Shown here in pieces: positions 55,426 to 64,000 of a DNA stretch of 64,000 nt. Under the pieces are notes generated by a model. It did no database searches. It was given only the letters and a program-made list of their open reading frames with translations, and was not told where the DNA came from. A program made the translations under genes and the position numbers. Source of the stretch: Fragum whitleyi (lineage: Eukaryota; Mollusca; Bivalvia; Cardiida; Cardiidae); the NCBI GenBank assembly GCA_948146395.1, contig OX411544.1:39340630-39404629 (forward strand), written 5' to 3'. Numbering within the stretch: position 1 is the stretch's first letter; every line of letters begins with the position of its first letter.

Positions 55426-56100
55426 TTTTCTTTTATCAATTGATATCATGATATTTTAGTACTAATAATAATTTTCAGTCTTTTGTCGTGTTGTTTTTTC
55501 ATTCAGTTTAACATAGCTAAAAAGAGGTCTTTATTTTAATTTCTTCATCATTATTTTTATTTTTATCATCATCATTATCATCATAACTATTATGAAATGT
55601 AGCTGAGTTCAGTTAAGACTTTCGTTGTAAATTTTATTCTATTTTTCTTCCAAACACTGAAAATTCATAAAAAGATTCAATAGGATTTTTTTTATTTGTT
55701 TTGCAATCGTGTCACTTTAATTTTTTCCATGTGGTCTTTCGAACACTTATTATTTTTATTGGGTCCCGTAGGAGACATTTCAAAAAAAATGTTTGCAATG
55801 GAAATCCAGTGGTCAGCTGTAGAATGTAACTGCATAGGATGGTATATAAAATAGAGAAGAAAAGGTTATTTACAGTGGCGGATCAAGAGGGGATTCGATG
55901 GGTTCAAACGAGCCCCCTCTGGGGCATATCTATTTCTTTGTCATGGGGAAATTCAATCACAAATGGGCCATAGTAGCAAAACGAACCCCTGGGTAAGGCG
56001 TCAACAAAAATGGTCCCTAGCAATGAAAAGTAAGGTTCATAAGGTTGAAGAAATGTAAATTATTTCGTTTACATTTTTCATGCAAATCGATCTTACTCGA
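55426..56100. other. No gene recognised
   Basis: ATC/ATT-rich patches. At 55873-55935 an ACAGTGGCGGATCAAGA ... GAGCCCC text resembles (inverted) that near 53140-53185, a possible small repeat. Confidence 0.45.
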
Positions 56101-56374
56101 AAAACAAACGGTTATTCTATTTCTTTCATACAAAAATGAGACAAAATGTGAAATTTTTAGGTCATATTTTCGTAAAGCGCGTCATTTTGCACGTGATTGC
56201 TATGCAGCGTTCATTGTGACGTTACTTATTTCGCCCCGCATAGATGACGTCAGATAGGGTAAAATGCACAAAAGCAGGGTATACAATTTTGATAATTTCA
56301 TTGCTTTTGCGGTGAGATTATTAAGCGATAAACTACCGTTATTGCTCGATAAACCACCAAAAAGCATTAAAGAA
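56101..56374 (+). repeat. Dispersed repeat F, copy 2
   Basis: Inverted relative to 22771-23033 and parallel to 63380-63680. Contains TGACGTTACTTATTTCGCCC and TGACGTCAG, about 280-430 bp upstream of the next gene's TATA box. Confidence 0.8.
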
Positions 56375-56575
56375 ATATCTTTCTTCAAACTCCCTCTACA
56401 GAAATTCTTTTTCCGCCAAATGTTGACTTCTTCTACAATACTTGGCCGAAAGGGAACTTCATTTTATGATGTTGGAGCACAAATTTACAAGTAAAAACAA
56501 ATCCTTACATAGTTTCTTCAAAGGTCAGCTACAATGTTTGTACCTTCGTCATTTTGTACAACATCGTTTCCTCGA

Positions 56576-56663
56576 CCAATGGATGGCCGCTTATTTCTTA
56601 AACATTGTAACTCTCACTTGAATCGCACAGTAGGATGGGAGGTTTTGAAGCAAAGCTATAAAA
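56576..56663 (+). promoter_or_regulatory. Core promoter of the secreted-protein gene
   Basis: CCAAT at 56576-56580 (within GACCAATGG) and TATAAAA at 56657-56663 (GCTATAAAATG). The start codon is 81 bases after the TATA box, giving a predicted transcript start near 56690 and a 5' UTR of about 55 bases. Start context GGCTATGG has G at +4. Confidence 0.6.
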
Positions 56664-56743
56664 TGTGGGTTTGTTTTTCTTAAAAGATTCTTGACATCCT
56701 CGTACTCTCCGAGGACATTTCCTTGCAAATTGGATCAGTGGCT

Positions 56744-56810
56744 ATGGCGTGTTTGAAGCATTTATTCCTTTTAATAATTATTTCTGGAATTAATTGCTTT
56801 TTGGATGTTG
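56744..56810 (+). CDS. Exon 1: signal peptide
   Basis: 22 codons plus one base. K5 and H6 precede the hydrophobic LFLLIII core, then S-G-I-N-C gives a plausible cleavage region. Donor GGTAAGT at 56811. Confidence 0.8.
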
Positions 56811-59800
56811 GTAAGTAGGAAAATAGGGTCGGCGCAACCTCGTTTTTATCTGTTTGTAGAATATGGTTCGTTTAATAAATTCGGTATTCAATTTCCACTT
56901 AATATCCTATATTTATGTCTCAGACATTTTTATCTACGTTATATGAAATATGGCGTCCTTCTTAACGTATTTTCTAAGCGGGAAAGCACGTCATTGATGG
57001 TGGACAGTACCCAGCATCTCATCTACAGGAGAATGTCTGTTTGTCTACACAGAACAAGTTTTACACTGCATTTATGACGCATTTTTATTTCCCAGACAAA
57101 CTTTTCGTAGCTAAGGTAATGTGAAATATGGAGTCCTTCTGATTGTTTTTTCTGAACTCGAAATCCCATCATGGATGGTGGATAGGACACATACATCCTC
57201 TCAATGGCAGAAGGCTACAGGTCAACACAGGACTAAATCTACACGGTGATTGTCACACATGATTATTTCACAGACCAATCTTTCTTATTTGCAGGTTTCA
57301 TGAAATATGGCGTCCTTCTAAATGTATTTTCTGGACGTGAAAACCCGTCATGGATGGTTGATAGGACACATCCGCTCTATGGAAGAATGACAATTGGTCT
57401 ACACAGAACGAGATCTTCGCGGTAAATATGACGTTTTATTAAGATATTACTTGTTCAAAAATGATACATATGTAACCTTTCACACGAAAAAGGGCCCATC
57501 TGGGTAGTGCGTAAAGTGTCGACCCTAGTCAGACTGCGCGGAATGCGCAGACTGACTAGGGTCGGGACTTTTTGCATCGCGCTTATTTTCTAAATCTAGA
57601 ATGATCGATCTACCTTCCAGTGTAGGAATTTTTGAAATGCGACTTCTAGTTGACCTATGCTGGACCCAATCTCATTTTCAAATATTCATTTTAAAGAGCT
57701 CCAAGGTGGTCCCTTTTCGCGTCACGGGTCACATATGTTTCTTTTTTTTGCTTGAAATAGTACTTGCTATCCATCAGAAGTATATCCGAGATTTCCCTTT
57801 TTGCATAATTGGGCGACGTCTGTGTACAGTTAGTTACATAGTGAAATTGACAATCACTCCGATCAAAATCATTCTATATCGATCACTCAGCGCTGCTTTC
57901 ATTCATTCCAAACGCCCACAAATCGATCGAAAAGGCTCAAAATCATATGAAAACATTTCGATTCGTTCAAGACGATTAACACTCTATTCTAATTGATCAA
58001 ATGTTGCTACGATTTTATTGGCTGGTGTGGATTTTAAAGTGTCTGATTGGTCCATGAAGACTCACTTGAACGGTAATTACGTACATTTTGATAAAGGTGG
58101 GTGTTAAATCCCGCTAATTTTGTTCATCTTGAACAAAGTAAGCGATATTGGACTACCTCCCTTCAATTTCGCTCCAAACACTTATTCATTTTCATTCCAA
58201 AATCATTTGAAAATCATTCATCTTGTCAATTTCACGATGTTGTTAACTGTATATCTTAGGCTCAACGAATACAGTGATAAAGAAATGTAAGAGTATTTGT
58301 CAAATCTATATTTTGACATTTCTGCTTTTATTATCGGCACCATAGTCTTCCTCAATTTAACACAAAGTCACTAAAAATTTTTAACAACATTTAATATTAT
58401 TAAGAAAAAAAAATATATATATATATTCAAATTTAAATGTAGCATGTAGAAGAACGTTTTTAAAGAGTTATAAAACATTTATATAAAATTAAAATTATAA
58501 AAACATCTAAAAGATACTTTCTTGCCTTTCTTATTCGATTTAAACAGGTTAAATGTCTGGCTAATAATGCTTAGTTGGATAATTAAAACTTTGAGATTTT
58601 TTTTTTATACTTGGATTTTTTGAAAAAAAATTGGATTAACTTTTCGTTTCAAATTTCATGATAAAAAAAGACTAATCTTTTTCGCCATGTGTACTTCAAG
58701 CGCTTTGAATTTAACCGACATTTGTTTTTGTGACATTGACGGATGACCAAAAAACCTCAATTATTTTGATGACAATTAGATGTTATAAAATACCGTTACA
58801 AAATGTATCGTTAATGAGTACTCAGAAAATGACCAGACGAATTAGTCATAACCCTGACCTGGGTCAAATGTTGTTAATACTTTAGTCATATAAAAAAGTT
58901 GTTTCTTTTTTTCTTTCTCATCGTCTGGTTGTCTAATTGATATCATTTTAGTTTGCTTATTGCCTAAGACCTCTTTTTGAAAGCAAACGAAAAAATTATG
59001 TATTTGTGACCCTTCACGCGAAAAGGGACCATCTGGGAAGTGCGTAAAGTGTCGACCCTTGTCAGACTGTGCGGACTGCGCAAACTGACTAGGGTCGAAA
59101 CTTTGTGCACTTTGCTTATTTTCTTAATCTAGAATGAAAAATCTAACTTCCAGTGAAAGAATTTTTGAAATGCGACCTCTAGTTGATCTATGCTGGACCC
59201 AATCTCTTTTTCAAATATTAGTTGTAAAGAGTTCCCAGATGGTCCCTTTCTGCGTTACGGGTCATATATTTGTGAAGTGTCGAATGTGTCAAACCTGTTC
59301 ACCCTCCGCAAAAAGTCGCATCTACAATTAAGAACATCATGAAATTGACAAGATTAATGATTCTGAATGATTTTGGAATGAAATTGAATGAGTGTGTGGA
59401 GCGAGTTTTGGGTGAAATAAAGGGAGGTTATCCAATCTCGCTAATTTTGTTCAGGATGTCCATCGTGCGTGCATGGGTCCATCTATCTGTACACTTTTAC
59501 TTAAAAAACGTATACTCGATGGGATTAAACCAAATTTCCCAGGAATGTTCCTTTGGTAAACCGCTTTTAGATTCCTTAAAGAATTTGGTCGGTTGAAGAC
59601 CATGGTTTTAATGGGCGCGGCTGACATCCATATATGGTAAAATTGACTTTTCTCCGTAGAAAAATTAATTTCTACAAAATTCCACTTACATAATCACAGA
59701 GTTACTCTCTATCAACGTGCAAAGATTAATTTCAATCAGAAGGAAGCGTCTATTTTAGATGAAATTAATCTCCTTAAATGGTAAATATAATTGAAAATTT

Positions 59801-62099
59801 CTCGTAATTGTTCTGAGTGTGTGTTTCAAATAATATTGAAAAATATTTTGAATACGACTTACTTCTCTGGTTTTTATTTAAAGACAAAACCTAAAAAAAA
59901 CCGTATCATTCTGTGTTGATCATCATTGGGATAGTCAGGCCTTTGGAGCGAATCAGACGCTCAACGCCCCTAGTTCAGGGTGAAATTGAAAAGGTGAATG
60001 ATTTTGGAATGATTAAAGAATGAAATTGAATGAGTGTGTTGAGCGAGTTTTGAGTGAAATTAATGGAAGGTAATCCTATATCGCAAATTTTGTTCAGGAT
60101 GAACAAAATTTGCGATATTGATTATCTCCTTTTAATGAAATATGCACACAAGCTCTATATATCGCTTCCTATTTCTTCAAGAACCTATAAGAAGCTAACG
60201 ATTTAAATTATGTCAGTGAAATCGCGATTTTCCTCTTTCAAAATATATTTTGAATGACGTTGTTGATTATATATTTTTCAATTGGTTTGAGCGTTTTTGA
60301 ATGGTTTGAGTGAGTGTTTGCAATGAATTAATAGTGCGCTAAGTGAGCGATTTAGAATGGTTTTGATTGAGATGAATGTCAATACCACGATGTAACTAAC
60401 TGTATACACAAACAAGGTGGATATTTGTTGACTTTGAGTACATTCACCGCAAAAATCACCAGAAGCCCCTTGTAATTGTTGGTCACTCTCAAATTTTGCT
60501 ATTAGAATACGAACGAGTTCCATCGCTTTATAGCCTTTCAGGAAAGCTGGGATACAGTGGGTTTACAGTTGAGATTCGAAATGCGTTTGGCCAGCGGACG
60601 ATGAAAACAATTGGAGCCGGGAACAATCCGAGACTGGAACTACTTCTTCTAAACTCATCGCCATATCCGATGGAACCAGCCGTCCGCAGAAACGTCATTT
60701 CCGTAATTCGGCGGCGGGTAAAAGGTTTATTGAATAAAAGACTCGGTAAATTAAAAAAGAATAAATGATTAAGTTAGATTTGGAGAAAAGGCGCAGTGGA
60801 GCATAATATCAGAATCAAAGACATATATACCTTGGTTTCCTTGTTTGTTAATTTTGACTTGACAAAAGTGTAATCTGCAGTAATAATAATTTTGTGTTGT
60901 AAATAAAATTTGTAAGACGACGAACTTTTGTTTTTTCAATTCTGGGCTAAAACAATTTAAATGATTTCCAACGGGAGCAGGGTGGGTGATTCGTGAGGTA
61001 CCGCTTGATCAGGGGCATGTTTTACGAAACACCTTACGATTATTTTTGTGTAAGTAAACATTTAAGAAGCTTTTACAGTTGATACTAAATATGAAATTCT
61101 GCCATGCATCATTTCAATGAAATCGTCTTCTAAATACGATTGGAATGAGATATTGCAAGGCAGAATCTAATAATGCCTGAAAACACCAAGTACGATTTGT
61201 AATTTTGACTTACGATTATTTTTTTTCCTAAGAAATTTGGCAAAAAAATACTAGGCCTCTATCGTTTTAATAGACAAAACGATCCAACTCATTTCATAAT
61301 TTTCTTCATCTTTATATAGCCTCATTTTCACCCATCGGTCATTTCATCACCCGCATTCCCTCCAAATTCTGACAACAACAAAAGAGGTCCGGCTGCAATG
61401 AGACAGTTTTGTAGACGACCAAGGTTCAATCCCGAATATTGGAACTTTCCACCAGTCCAGTCGAGGAATAATTGTTACAACTATGCTACAAACAGAAGAA
61501 CAAATACTTTCGCTCAACCAGGTATAAAGCTGATTACTATTCTAAATTATTTTAAAAAAAAAATCAGGTAAATTACATTCTTTTATCCTCGACATAAATT
61601 ACGGGTGATCTTTGCTTTTATAAGCATTTTGTTGTACCTTTGTATACCAATAAATCAGATTATAAAACACCGCATATGAAAGTAATGCATAGGCAATGCA
61701 TAGGTAGTAAGATTAGGCAGAACGTTTGTCTCAAATCACATTTGATTTCAGATCCTAGGTCCTTTATCTTATATTGTAGGCAGAGCTACGGGACGCCAGC
61801 ACCAACCGCCCATTTCAGCCCGTAGTGTACTGTCGGCTACTATCAGGGACGGTTTTATTCCAGCACCTTTTATACGACCGGGAACTTGTTATATAGCCCT
61901 CGTCATCTGGCCGGGAGTAGACTACCATTTCTATAGACTGGATAGTGATAATCTCTGGTCTCATAAACAAGGTCGGACGGCGGCTAAAAAGACGGACAAC
62001 TCTGGGAATTTGATTACCGATCCTAGACGGGCCGATAGGGGGAGCTACAGTATCTTTGCCGGCTTTCTAGCCGATAATCCAAGAGCGGTTGTTAGATAG
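56744..62099 (+). CDS. Secreted 299-residue protein, putative Cys/His hydrolase-like, five exons
   Basis: Exons 56744-56810, 57295-57421, 60534-60717, 61320-61521 and 61780-62099 total 900 bases, exactly 300 codons including the stop, with GT-AG boundaries and compatible phases (1, 2, 0, 1). Residues 1-18 form a signal peptide (MACLKHLFLLIIISGINC). Next come VFSGRENPSW (33-42) and LGYSGF (70-75), then an Arg/Pro-rich linker. The C-terminal module has NNCYNYATN (176-184), FAQPGRATGR (190-199), ALVIWPGVDYHFYR (233-246), LWSHKQG (252-258), DNSGNLITDPRRADRG (266-281) and FAGFL. I recall the same motif series in uncharacterised bacterial, fungal and invertebrate proteins, but no named domain. Cys178 with His243, and His255 nearby, suggest a papain- or NlpC-like dyad; this is inference. 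Intron 2 carries the exon copies and MITEs. Start chosen for the signal peptide and promoter. Confidence 0.8.
56925..57077 (+). pseudogene. Exon 2 duplicate 1, inactivated
   Basis: Reads MKYGVLLNVFSKRESTSLMV without stops, clearly a copy of exon 2. The AG acceptor position is CG, the donor GT is replaced by CA, and the SGRENPSW motif has become SKRESTSL. Not usable as an exon. Confidence 0.8.
57116..57245 (+). CDS. Exon 2 duplicate 2, possible alternative exon
   Basis: Acceptor AAG at 57113-57115, then two bases, 42 codons and two bases, donor GTGATT at 57246. The frame NVKYGVLLIVFSELEIPSWM (onward to HRTKST) is open and has the same entry and exit phases as exon 2, three bases longer. SGRENPSW is changed to SELEIPSW. 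The acceptor lacks a strong pyrimidine tract, so it may be silent. Confidence 0.4.
57295..57421 (+). CDS. Exon 2 (working copy)
   Basis: Acceptor TTTCTTATTTGCAG; FMKYGVLLNVFSGRENPSWM then VDRTHPLYGRMTIGLHRT; donor GGTAAAT. Intact SGRENPSW makes this the default copy of the three. Confidence 0.8.
57471..57733. mobile_element. MITE with GTGAC...GGGTCA ends, copy 1 (intron 2)
   Basis: Left TGTAACCTTTCACACGAAAA / right TTTTCGCGTCACGGGTCACA. Inner palindrome GTCGACCCTAGTCAGACTGC / GACTGACTAGGGTCGGGAC. Its partner is at 59005-59264. Confidence 0.88.
57825..58252. mobile_element. MITE family J, full copy (intron 2)
   Basis: Ends TACAGTTAGTTACATAGTGA and TTTCACGATGTTGTTAACTGTA. Centre AATTTTGTTCATCTTGAACA. 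Confidence 0.85.
58253..59004. other. Intron 2 interior, no recognised feature
   Basis: AT-rich; no exon-like segment or repeat copy identified. Confidence 0.5.
59005..59264. mobile_element. MITE with GTGAC...GGGTCA ends, copy 2 (intron 2)
   Basis: TGTGACCCTTCACGCGAAAA / TTTCTGCGTTACGGGTCA and GTGTCGACCCTTGTCAGACT / AAACTGACTAGGGTCG. The ~30-bp terminal repeats are well kept. Confidence 0.9.
59335..59459. repeat. MITE J, left half (intron 2)
   Basis: ATGAAATTGACAAGATTAAT ... GCTAATTTTGTTCAGGATG, cut at its centre by the element that follows. Confidence 0.8.
59460..59974 (+). mobile_element. Diverged element Q relative (intron 2)
   Basis: CCATCGTGCGTGCATGGGTC, one or two degenerate units (TTAATGGGCGCGGCTGACAT), and the Q-type tail CAGGCCTTTGGAGCGAATCA, then CTAGT at 59970-59974. 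The terminal hairpin arms have decayed (AGACGCTCAACGCCC). Confidence 0.6.
59980..60406. mobile_element. MITE family J, copy (intron 2)
   Basis: GTGAAATTGAAAAGGTGAAT ... CCACGATGTAACTAACTGTA. Centre AATTTTGTTCAGGATGAACA / AAATTTGCGATATTG. Ends about 127 bases before exon 3. Confidence 0.88.
60534..60717 (+). CDS. Exon 3
   Basis: Acceptor CGCTTTATAG, one base, 61 codons: LSGKLGYSGFTVEIRNAF, then NNPRLELLLLNSSPYP and VRRNVISVIRRR. Donor GTAAAA at 60718. The acceptor was chosen because it alone restores the frame from exon 2. Confidence 0.75.
60766..60907 (+). terminator. In-frame stop and polyA signal inside intron 3
   Basis: Reading through the exon 3 donor adds 16 residues (VKGLLNKRLGKLKKNK) to TGA at 60766-60768. 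AATAAA follows at 60902-60907 with a GTAAGACGACG tail. This could end a short transcript carrying only the N-terminal module (142 residues). Confidence 0.45.
61010..61259. mobile_element. MITE family D, copy (intron 3)
   Basis: CATGTTTTACGAAACACCTT, GAAATTCTGCCATGCATCAT, CGTCTTCTAAATACGATTGG, right end AAAATACTAGGCCTC. Inverted relative to 22045-22284. Confidence 0.85.
61320..61521 (+). CDS. Exon 4
   Basis: Acceptor CATCTTTATATAG, 67 codons plus one base: PHFHPSVISSPAFPPNSD, NNKRGPAAMRQFCRRPRF, NPEYWNFPPVQ, NNCYNYATNRRTNTFAQP. Donor GTATAA. Contains the candidate catalytic Cys178. Confidence 0.85.
61780..62099 (+). CDS. Exon 5 and stop
   Basis: Acceptor TTATATTGTAG completes Gly194 of QPGRATGR. 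105 codons then TAG at 62097-62099. Contains DYHFYR (His243) and LWSHKQG. Codons are noticeably more GC-rich than the flanks, as expected for coding sequence. No canonical AATAAA seen within 300 bases after the stop. Confidence 0.88.
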
Positions 62100-62668
62100 C
62101 GACCGATCCTTTAGGAGAAATATTCTAAAGTTTACGCAGCTTGAGAAAAAAGAAAAAGAAAATGCAACAAGTAGATTAGTCTTTTTGCCTCCCTTCATGA
62201 TATTCTCCACAAAAAATCTGTTCCCGTTTTCGGATAATAGAATACTACTACCATAGACAAAAATGAAGCAAATGGAAAGTGGACGAATTATGAGTCTCTT
62301 CAAAATATTGTTCTCTGTCACTTCTAAGGAATTACGAGCGGTATAGAATAATATCATTTGACGATTTCTACGCGATATAAATTGTCAATGAATCTTACTT
62401 CATACTGCAAACTTATCACTAGAAAGAACAGGCACTGAGATGAGAAAAGACTCAAACGGCCCTATTCTCCCAAGAATAGACCCTGAAGTATTAGAGATCA
62501 AGGCCTGAGGTTTCAAAAACAAAAATACTCAAATAATAATTTCAAATTTTCAAATTCGAATTCAAAGATTTACTGAGAATATATTTTGATTTCAAAAGCT
62601 TTCTGTAATGATGAAGGGAATCAAACAATTGCTTCGGCTTTAGGTCCGGTTTTGTTTTTTGTTTTTTT
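62100..62668. other. 3' flank, no further gene
   Basis: Probably includes the 3' UTR. The minus frame 62067-62357 overlaps exon 5 and has no recognisable domain. Confidence 0.5.
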
Positions 62669-62911
62669 TATACCCCTGCATCGATAGATCGGAGCATATT
62701 GTTTTTTCCTGTTTTGTTTACTTCACCGAAAAAACTTTAACATTGACTACATAACTTTTGATTGGAAAAGGATAGAGCCTACATATTTCTTATGAGTTGT
62801 TTCGGACAGGACCTTTCTGTTTGTACCAAGGTCAATGTCATTTTTCAAGGTCAAATATGTTTCTGAAAATGGCAGTGGCTGGGGCATTAGTGTTTAACAA
62901 ACACATCTTGT
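62669..62911 (+). mobile_element. Hairpin-ended element M, short copy
   Basis: TATACCCCTGCATCGATAGA then TCGGAGCATATTGTTTT, one unit, 3' hairpin GTGTTTAACAAACAC, AT and CTTGT at 62907-62911. Confidence 0.8.
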
Positions 62912-63165
62912 CTTTTGTTCGTTTGTTGTCTTTATACTTTTTTTCTTTAATATACGAAATTTCCTCTGACTTCTCTTTTTGCGTGATGAGTTGCTTGTAT
63001 TCATTACTTGTCCAAAATAAAGAGAAATTCATAAATGACATTGAGCCTTGCACAAAATACTTCAGCTTAACCATTAACGACCCGACAAAATGTCGCTTAC
63101 TTTGCACTTGTACGGTTAGGGTTAGAACTGTTGTTGCATTTTGTGTAAAATCATTGAGCCACAGC

Positions 63166-63250
63166 CATAGCACTGATAGTGCAGTTGGTAACGCGACGGA
63201 ACCCGGTTTAGATCCCCGAAGTCGCCATACATACTTTCCTACTCTTCCAA
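63166..63250 (+). mobile_element. SINE head only
   Basis: TAGTGCAGTTGGTAACGCG (A box) and CCGGTTTAGATCCCCGA (B box), then ACTTTCCTACTCTTCC; the body is missing. Not a functional tRNA. Confidence 0.7.
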
Positions 63251-63379
63251 CGATATATATAGAAAATAATCCTTAGTTTCAGTGCAAGATTATTTACATT
63301 GAGTGAATAACAAAATATATATTTTCACTTGTGGCTCTGCCACTCGTTAAAATATAACTTTTGTTAATCACGAAATGAA

Positions 63380-63680
63380 ATAATAATCGATCTTGATCGA
63401 AAAAAATACGAGAATTTCTTAAAATGCAAAAATGGTTACAACATGTGAAAAATCTGGGGCAAATTTTGGGTCATTTTGCACATAATTAATATGCAACGAA
63501 ATGACGTCAAATTTTTATTTGGTTGAGCTTAAATGACGTCAAAAAGGATGATATAAATGAAAGCAGGGTATAATTCTTTGATAATTTCACTAGTTTAGAG
63601 GCGAGTTTATCAAAGTTTAACAAAGGATAAGCTAACCTTCATACTTGTCAATAATCTTTAGAAGAGCATTAAATAAGAGT
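63380..63680 (+). repeat. Dispersed repeat F, copy 3
   Basis: Diverged: GGTCATTTTGCACATAATTA, AAATGACGTCAAA, AAGCAGGGTATAATT, AGAGCATTAAATAAG in the order of 56101-56374. Confidence 0.6.
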
Positions 63681-63759
63681 GCTTAACCGTAAGCTGGTGC
63701 CGGAGGCTTGAAAACGATGTTCTTGTGGTGATGGTGATAGGAGTATCACGCTCGCTCAG

Positions 63760-64000
63760 GGTTCAATTCAATGCACTCAGCCCACTCACTCAAGTCACCA
63801 AATCACGCTCCTAATGAGTCAAAAAAGATTCAAATCGGTAAAAAACATTTCACGATTTGATTGGCTGGTGTGTTTTTCAATGCGCCTGATTCGTACGTGA
63901 TGGCATACAAACAGAAAAGTACACAGATTTTTAAAAGGGATGTATTAAATACAACCAATATCGTCCACGTAGACGATATTAGCGATATTGTATTAACCCC
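63760..64000. mobile_element. MITE J-like element running off the window
   Basis: CAATGCACTCAGCCCACTCA, ACATTTCACGATTTGATTGG then CTGGTGTG (also at 58010 in copy J), and AATATCGTCCACGTAGACGA at the apex. The right half lies outside the window. Confidence 0.55.

Noticed and set aside
57601..57996. 131-codon frame (+)
   Set aside because: Lies in intron 2 and reads through the right end of a MITE and half of MITE J.
60496..60768. Exon 3 as a stand-alone small protein gene
   Set aside because: The acceptor at 60533 and donor at 60718 connect it in frame with exons on both sides; the extension to 60768 is kept only as a possible isoform.
62797..63276. 159-codon frame (+) and 111-codon frame (-)
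   Set aside because: Run through element M and a SINE head on opposite strands; coding is not supported.

Overview
This window reads as nuclear DNA of an animal with a repeat-rich genome, most likely a mollusc and probably a bivalve. The reasons are GT-AG introns, very low coding density, tRNA-headed SINEs, many palindromic MITE-like elements, and hairpin-ended elements with internal 145-190 bp tandem repeats, like the 'pearl'/Helitron-associated repeats known from bivalves. There is no sign of operons or prokaryotic gene packing, and nearly all ORFs above 60 codons are chance frames inside repeats.

Two protein-coding loci are supported. (1) At 33.9-38.1 kb (+) lie four 3' exons of a Pellino-type E3 ubiquitin ligase: the end of the FHA-region segment, then the complete C-terminal RING-like domain, stop codon and polyA signal. 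The upstream exons were not recognised. The last exon is one base out of frame with its canonical splice acceptor. (2) At 56.7-62.1 kb (+) lies a complete five-exon gene for a 299-residue secreted protein. It has a signal peptide, an SGRENPSW/LGYSGF N-terminal module and a C-terminal module with NCYNYATN, DYHFYR and WSHK motifs, suggesting a Cys/His hydrolase-like fold of unknown function. The exons join in frame without adjustment. Upstream are CCAAT and TATA boxes. Exon 2 belongs to a tandem triplicated exon array, and one extra copy still has splice sites and an open frame.

The minus strand carries three further remnants. A hammerhead ribozyme core (type I, with a two-pair CC/GG stem III) sits at 32.15-32.20 kb, as expected for Penelope-like elements or metazoan retrozymes. 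A decayed non-LTR reverse transcriptase 3' part is at 25.5-26.1 kb. A decayed ORF with an FWFGTCD motif (possibly SGNH-hydrolase-like) is at 30.86-31.34 kb.

Layout by region. 0-4.4 kb: scattered foldback MITEs. 4.4-7.9 kb: a ~105-bp satellite split by two hairpin-ended elements. 8-15 kb: tandem arrays of 22, 42, ~170 and ~300 bp. 15-25 kb: MITEs, SINEs and local duplications. 25-33 kb: retroelement remnants, hairpin-ended elements, the ribozyme and a full-length SINE. 34-38 kb: the Pellino 3' end, its introns filled by nested elements. 38-53 kb: MITEs and long hairpin-ended elements. 53-56.5 kb: microsatellite and MITEs. 56.5-62.1 kb: the secreted-protein gene. 62.1-64 kb: repeat fragments.

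The hairpin-ended elements are given working letters here (P, Q, M, N, R, S), as are the MITE families (A-K, V, Z). These are local labels, not database names. All homology statements come from reading translations by eye; nothing was searched.
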